DNA of 9,470 bases from Bacteroidales bacterium (GTDB lineage: Bacteria > Bacteroidota > Bacteroidia > Bacteroidales > WCHB1-69). The position numbers were made by a program, and so were the translations under genes. The notes below the pieces were generated by a model that worked only from the letters and a program-made list of their open reading frames with translations, did no database searches and was not told the origin of the DNA. The stretch covers positions 1 to 9,470 of the forward strand of contig JAKSMH010000021.1 of assembly GCA_024400715.1 (NCBI GenBank). The letters are read 5' to 3'. Of the stretch, positions 6,990-9,470 are shown in pieces. Numbering within the stretch: the first letter of the stretch is position 1; every line of letters begins with the position of its first letter.

Positions 6990-7757
6990 TTATTTTTTGG
7001 CCTGCTGCCAATATTCTTCCATTTCGTCAAGGGTAAGGTCACCGATGGAGCGTCCCGACTCTTTTGCCTTTTGTTCAATATATTGAAAGCGTTGGATAAA
7101 CTTGCGATTGGTTTTTTCGAGTGCGTCTTCGGGATTGACGTTAATAAAACGGGCGTAATTGACCAGGGCGAAAAGCACATCGCCAAATTCCTCCTCTACC
7201 CTATCTGACTGTTGTTCCAATTCGGCTTTCAGCTCTCCGATTTCCTCTTCCACCTTATCCCAGACCTCATCAGCATTATGCCAATCGAAGCCGACGCCGC
7301 GAGCTTTTTCCTGGATTCGGTAGGATTTGATCATGGCGGGTAGTGAAACCGGGACACCGCCTAAGACGGAGCGGTTACCTTCCCTTTGCAATTTGATTTT
7401 TTCCCAATTGTTTCTGACGTCTTCGGCGGTTTCGGCCTTGGCGTCACCGAAAATATGAGGATGGCGACGAATCAACTTTTCGCAAATGCCATTAGCCACA
7501 TCGGCCACATCAAACAGATTTTGTTCAGAGCCGATTTTGGAATAGAAAACGATATGGAGCAGCAAATCGCCGAGTTCCTTGCTCATTTCATCATATTTCT
7601 TATCGATGATGGCATCGGAAAGTTCGTAGGTTTCTTCGATGGTAAGATAGCGAAGACTATCGAAGGTTTGTGTACTATCCCAAGGACATTTTTCGCGGAG
7701 TTCGTCCATAATGTCCAACAGTCGCTTAAAGGCGACCAATCTTTTATCTTCTAACAT
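6990..7757 (-). CDS. mazG: Nucleoside triphosphate pyrophosphohydrolase MazG
   Basis: MazG hydrolyses nucleoside triphosphates to monophosphates and pyrophosphate, cleaning damaged nucleotides and, in E. coli, limiting ppGpp. The 255-residue product has the tandem MazG layout. The first domain has EETYE (41-45) with ELGD (61-64), and the second has EEEIGE (170-175) with EEFGD (189-193), which are the metal-binding EExxE and ExxD motifs. The family start CPWDSTQTFDSLRYLTIEE is clear. The start at 7757 (MLEDKRLVAF) was chosen; an ATG at 7850 would add 31 unsupported residues and run into crcB. A -7 element lies 22 bases before the chosen start. Confidence 0.96.
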   Translation of the reverse strand: MLEDKRLVAFKRLLDIMDELREKCPWDSTQTFDSLRYLTIEETYELSDAIIDKKYDEMSKELGDLLLHIVFYSKIGSEQNLFDVADVANGICEKLIRRHPHIFGDAKAETAEDVRNNWEKIKLQREGNRSVLGGVPVSLPAMIKSYRIQEKARGVGFDWHNADEVWDKVEEEIGELKAELEQQSDRVEEEFGDVLFALVNYARFINVNPEDALEKTNRKFIQRFQYIEQKAKESGRSIGDLTLDEMEEYWQQAKK

Positions 7758-7778
7758 AGTTTGGAATTTTTCTGTTTG

Positions 7779-7786
7779 CAAAAATA
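7779..7786 (-). promoter_or_regulatory. Promoter -7 element for mazG
   Basis: The minus strand reads TATTTTTG, a full TAnnTTTG match, with TTTG at 7810-7813 as a possible -33 element 23 bases upstream, slightly long for the usual spacing. Transcription would start near 7772, giving a leader of about 15 bases. The gap between crcB and mazG is 70 bases and shows no clear terminator, so read-through from crcB is also possible. Confidence 0.5.
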
Positions 7787-7827
7787 CGAAAAATAAGGGC
7801 AGATTTATGCAAATTTCAGGTTCAAAA

Positions 7828-8199
7828 TTACATAACCATTTTTCTTCCAATGAAGAACAGCAGCATACCCACCACGATGCTCAAGGTCATATAGGCCAAT
7901 GCCGTCCAGCAGCGACCGGAGTCCATCAAGCGGAAAACATCGGCGGTAAAGGTGGAGAAAGTGGTAAAGGCACCGCAAAAGCCGACCGTCAGCAGCAGGT
8001 AAGTTGTTTCGGACAAGGCCGTTGATTTTTGGGCACATCCCATCAGGATGCCCATCAGGAAGCAGCCCAACACATTAACGACGAAGGTGCCTAACGGCAG
8101 TGAAGCAAAGCGCCAATGGGAGCAGCCTAAGCCCACGAGGTAGCGCGACACGGTGCCTAAGGAGCCACCCAACATCACAAAAAGAATATTTTTCAGCAT
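7828..8199 (-). CDS. crcB: Fluoride ion channel Fluc/CrcB
   Basis: Fluc channels export fluoride across the inner membrane as dual-topology dimers. The 123-residue product has four hydrophobic segments (about 3-22, 33-55, 66-87 and 97-118). The family motifs are GGSLGTVSRY (11-20), GTFVVNVLGCFLMG (37-50) with the conserved asparagine at 42, and GFCGAFTTFSTF (73-84), which holds the fluoride-lining phenylalanines and the central sodium site. The third motif has alanine where glycine is most common. Being a single short copy, it should form a homodimer. It follows a leader of about 187 bases. The known fluoride riboswitch was looked for there and not found. Confidence 0.95.
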   Translation of the reverse strand: MLKNILFVMLGGSLGTVSRYLVGLGCSHWRFASLPLGTFVVNVLGCFLMGILMGCAQKSTALSETTYLLLTVGFCGAFTTFSTFTADVFRLMDSGRCWTALAYMTLSIVVGMLLFFIGRKMVM

Positions 8200-8392
8200 A
8201 GTAAAGTTTATTAAAAAAACAACGACTAATCAAAAGACTGAGCGTTTCACTATAAATGAGCAGAAAAACAAAAACCTAATCCTATTCTGCAAATAGCAAC
8301 AAGCCAATCCAATATAAGCAACCCCTATGTTTATGTGTACAAAAGTGCAAACACTTAATTATTGTTCAAAGAACTGGTCAAATGCGACCTTG

Positions 8393-8400
8393 CAAAGATA
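8393..8400 (-). promoter_or_regulatory. Promoter -7 element for crcB
   Basis: The minus strand reads TATCTTTG followed by CA, the textbook Bacteroides -7 form. Transcription would start near 8387, leaving a leader of about 187 bases before the crcB ATG. No TTG was found at the expected -33 distance, so activity may depend on an activator. The near-palindrome at 8424-8437 is well placed for a regulator. Confidence 0.6.
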
Positions 8401-8585
8401 CAAAAAAACGGTTTAATAGTCATTTTGTTCAAACAAATCGTCTTTCACATATACAAAATGATGAAAATATAACCAGATACGTGTCTATGACAATGGGGCT
8501 GTGTTGGGCGGACAGACGACAATGAAGACAAATGAACACATATTCGCCCACCTAATGACTGCAACCCCAAAATACGATTTTTTTG

Positions 8586-8593
8586 TATTTTTG
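8586..8593 (+). promoter_or_regulatory. Promoter -7 element for the secreted protein gene
   Basis: The plus strand reads TATTTTTG followed by TGC, a full TAnnTTTG match, 30 bases before the ATG at 8624. Transcription would start near 8600 and give a short AT-rich leader of about 24 bases. No TTG is seen at the usual -33 distance. Confidence 0.55.
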
Positions 8594-8623
8594 TGCTTTA
8601 ATTATTGAATAAATATTGTAGTT

Positions 8624-9470
8624 ATGAATCGGTTAAAATGGCTCATCGTATTCCTCGCAATGTTTTCTCCATCTTACGCACAGCAGTTCAAATTGGTAGA
8701 AGATACCATACGGATTAATGCCGCCGATTACATAAGTCCTATTTCAACATTTGAAATGAAATGGGCAGCAAAATATCACGGCTTTTATTTTTGCATTTTC
8801 CAAGACCAACATATCTATTTGCATTGGATATCTAAGCATCGCTTATTGGTCATTTCTGAAGACGGGAAAGATATGATGGAGGTAAGTTTGCCTAAAGATT
8901 TTCAAAGAAACTATTATGGTGACCTTTTTGTTCGTCATGATACACTTTTTCTAAGACCATATCAGCCTGATAAAGAACAAAATGGCTATTATTTTGATAT
9001 GGATACATGGCAATGGATGCCCGTTGACATGGTTTCCAATGTGATATATGATGACGACCAATATTGTGTCGCAACGATAGATATGGGCGAATGGGGGGAA
9101 TACACTTGGTTTATGGACAAGAAAGTGCCGTATGTCGATACGCGATATCGCACGCCCCAAATAAGCAGCGACATTTGGGATGCTTCTTCGTCAGTTACGG
9201 TTAAGCCCGCCCATCCAAAAATTAAAGAAACTATGCGCCAATACATTATGCCTAGAAAATTATCACGTATTATCAAAAAAGACGGTGCATATTATTTCAT
9301 TTGTGGAAATAAGGTGGATACTTTGATTTCTTTGAAAGGGAAAGCACAATTGTGTGAAGACAACCAAACCTATGAGGCTGTTGTGCGTGATGGGCATAAT
9401 TATCTATATAGCCTTGGTAGTTGGGGATGCGTAGATACGCTAAGCACTACTCCCATTCCTACCTTATTCC
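8624..9470 (+). CDS. Secreted protein of unknown function, 3' end outside window
   Basis: A frame opens at ATG 8624 and stays open for 282 codons to the window edge, so the protein is longer than that. It starts MNRLKWLIVFLAMFSPSYAQ, a signal peptide with a likely type I cleavage after SYA, which places the mature protein in the periplasm or outside. The mature part is rich in aromatic residues and has alternating short hydrophobic strands with Asp-Gly turns (for example HRLLVISEDGKDMMEV and DGHNYLYSLGSWG). This suggests an all-beta fold such as a propeller; it is an inference from pattern only. No lipobox cysteine, catalytic motif or known family was recognised. It is divergent from crcB, has its own promoter, and shows no clear link to its neighbours. 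Confidence 0.8.
   Translation, partial: MNRLKWLIVFLAMFSPSYAQQFKLVEDTIRINAADYISPISTFEMKWAAKYHGFYFCIFQDQHIYLHWISKHRLLVISEDGKDMMEVSLPKDFQRNYYGDLFVRHDTLFLRPYQPDKEQNGYYFDMDTWQWMPVDMVSNVIYDDDQYCVATIDMGEWGEYTWFMDKKVPYVDTRYRTPQISSDIWDASSSVTVKPAHPKIKETMRQYIMPRKLSRIIKKDGAYYFICGNKVDTLISLKGKAQLCEDNQTYEAVVRDGHNYLYSLGSWGCVDTLSTTPIPTLF

Larger units (their letters stand above)
8200..8623. other. Divergent intergenic region with repeats and two promoters
   Basis: No gene was found in these 424 bases. The minus-strand side carries the crcB promoter and three small consecutive hairpins in its leader: GGTC/GACC (8376-8389), GTTC/GAAC (8364-8374) and AAGTG/CACTT (8343-8356). A 14-base near-palindrome TTTGTTCAAACAAA at 8424-8437 sits just upstream of that promoter and could be an operator. 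CATTTTG (8421-8427) and CAAAATG (8454-8460) form a wider inverted repeat around it. Further right, nested inverted repeats span 8494-8569, then comes the plus-strand promoter of the secreted protein gene. Confidence 0.5.

Noticed and set aside
7758..7850. Longer N-terminus for MazG starting at 7850
   Set aside because: The extra 31 residues are not part of the family, would overlap crcB, and would cover a good promoter element.
8200..8400. Fluoride riboswitch upstream of crcB
   Set aside because: The conserved GATGG-type core and the matching pseudoknot bases were not found on the minus strand.

Overview
The window comes from a member of the Bacteroidetes, most likely the order Bacteroidales. 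The evidence is the cysteine-poor (zinc-free) forms of L36 and S4, the AT-rich spacers with few Shine-Dalgarno sites, and several promoters carrying the Bacteroides -7 element TAnnTTTG. The first codons of a gene reading Met-Ala-Ile-Leu, placed where rpoA belongs, also fit. I worked from sequence alone, so the genus is not assigned.

Positions 1 to about 5040, all on the minus strand, hold the distal part of the spc/alpha ribosomal operon in transcription order rpmD, rplO, secY, map, infA, rpmJ, rpsM, rpsK, rpsD and the first bases of rpoA. The genes are 10 to 42 bases apart, except that secY and map overlap by one base and a 77-base spacer with a strong hairpin precedes rpoA. They supply ribosomal proteins, the initiation factor IF-1, the protein export channel, the enzyme that trims initiator methionine, and RNA polymerase alpha. 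Unusually, the operon starts at rpmD: rpsE and the rest of the spc cluster are absent upstream. In their place is a leader of about 210 bases with its own promoter and a long-range RNA stem.

Positions 5085 to 8199, also minus strand, hold crcB/fluC (fluoride channel), mazG (NTP pyrophosphohydrolase), grpE (nucleotide exchange factor for DnaK) and dnaJ (DnaK co-chaperone). A near-perfect sigma-54 type -24/-12 promoter lies between mazG and grpE. The dnaJ product lacks about 19 residues of its J domain, including the whole HPD motif, while the rest of the protein is intact. This is the most striking feature of the window.

Positions 8200 to 8623 are a divergent intergenic region with a minus-strand promoter for crcB, a plus-strand promoter for the next gene, and several inverted repeats. 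From 8624 to the end runs a plus-strand gene, cut by the window edge, for a secreted protein that I do not recognise.

No tRNA, rRNA, CRISPR array, insertion sequence or prophage gene was seen.
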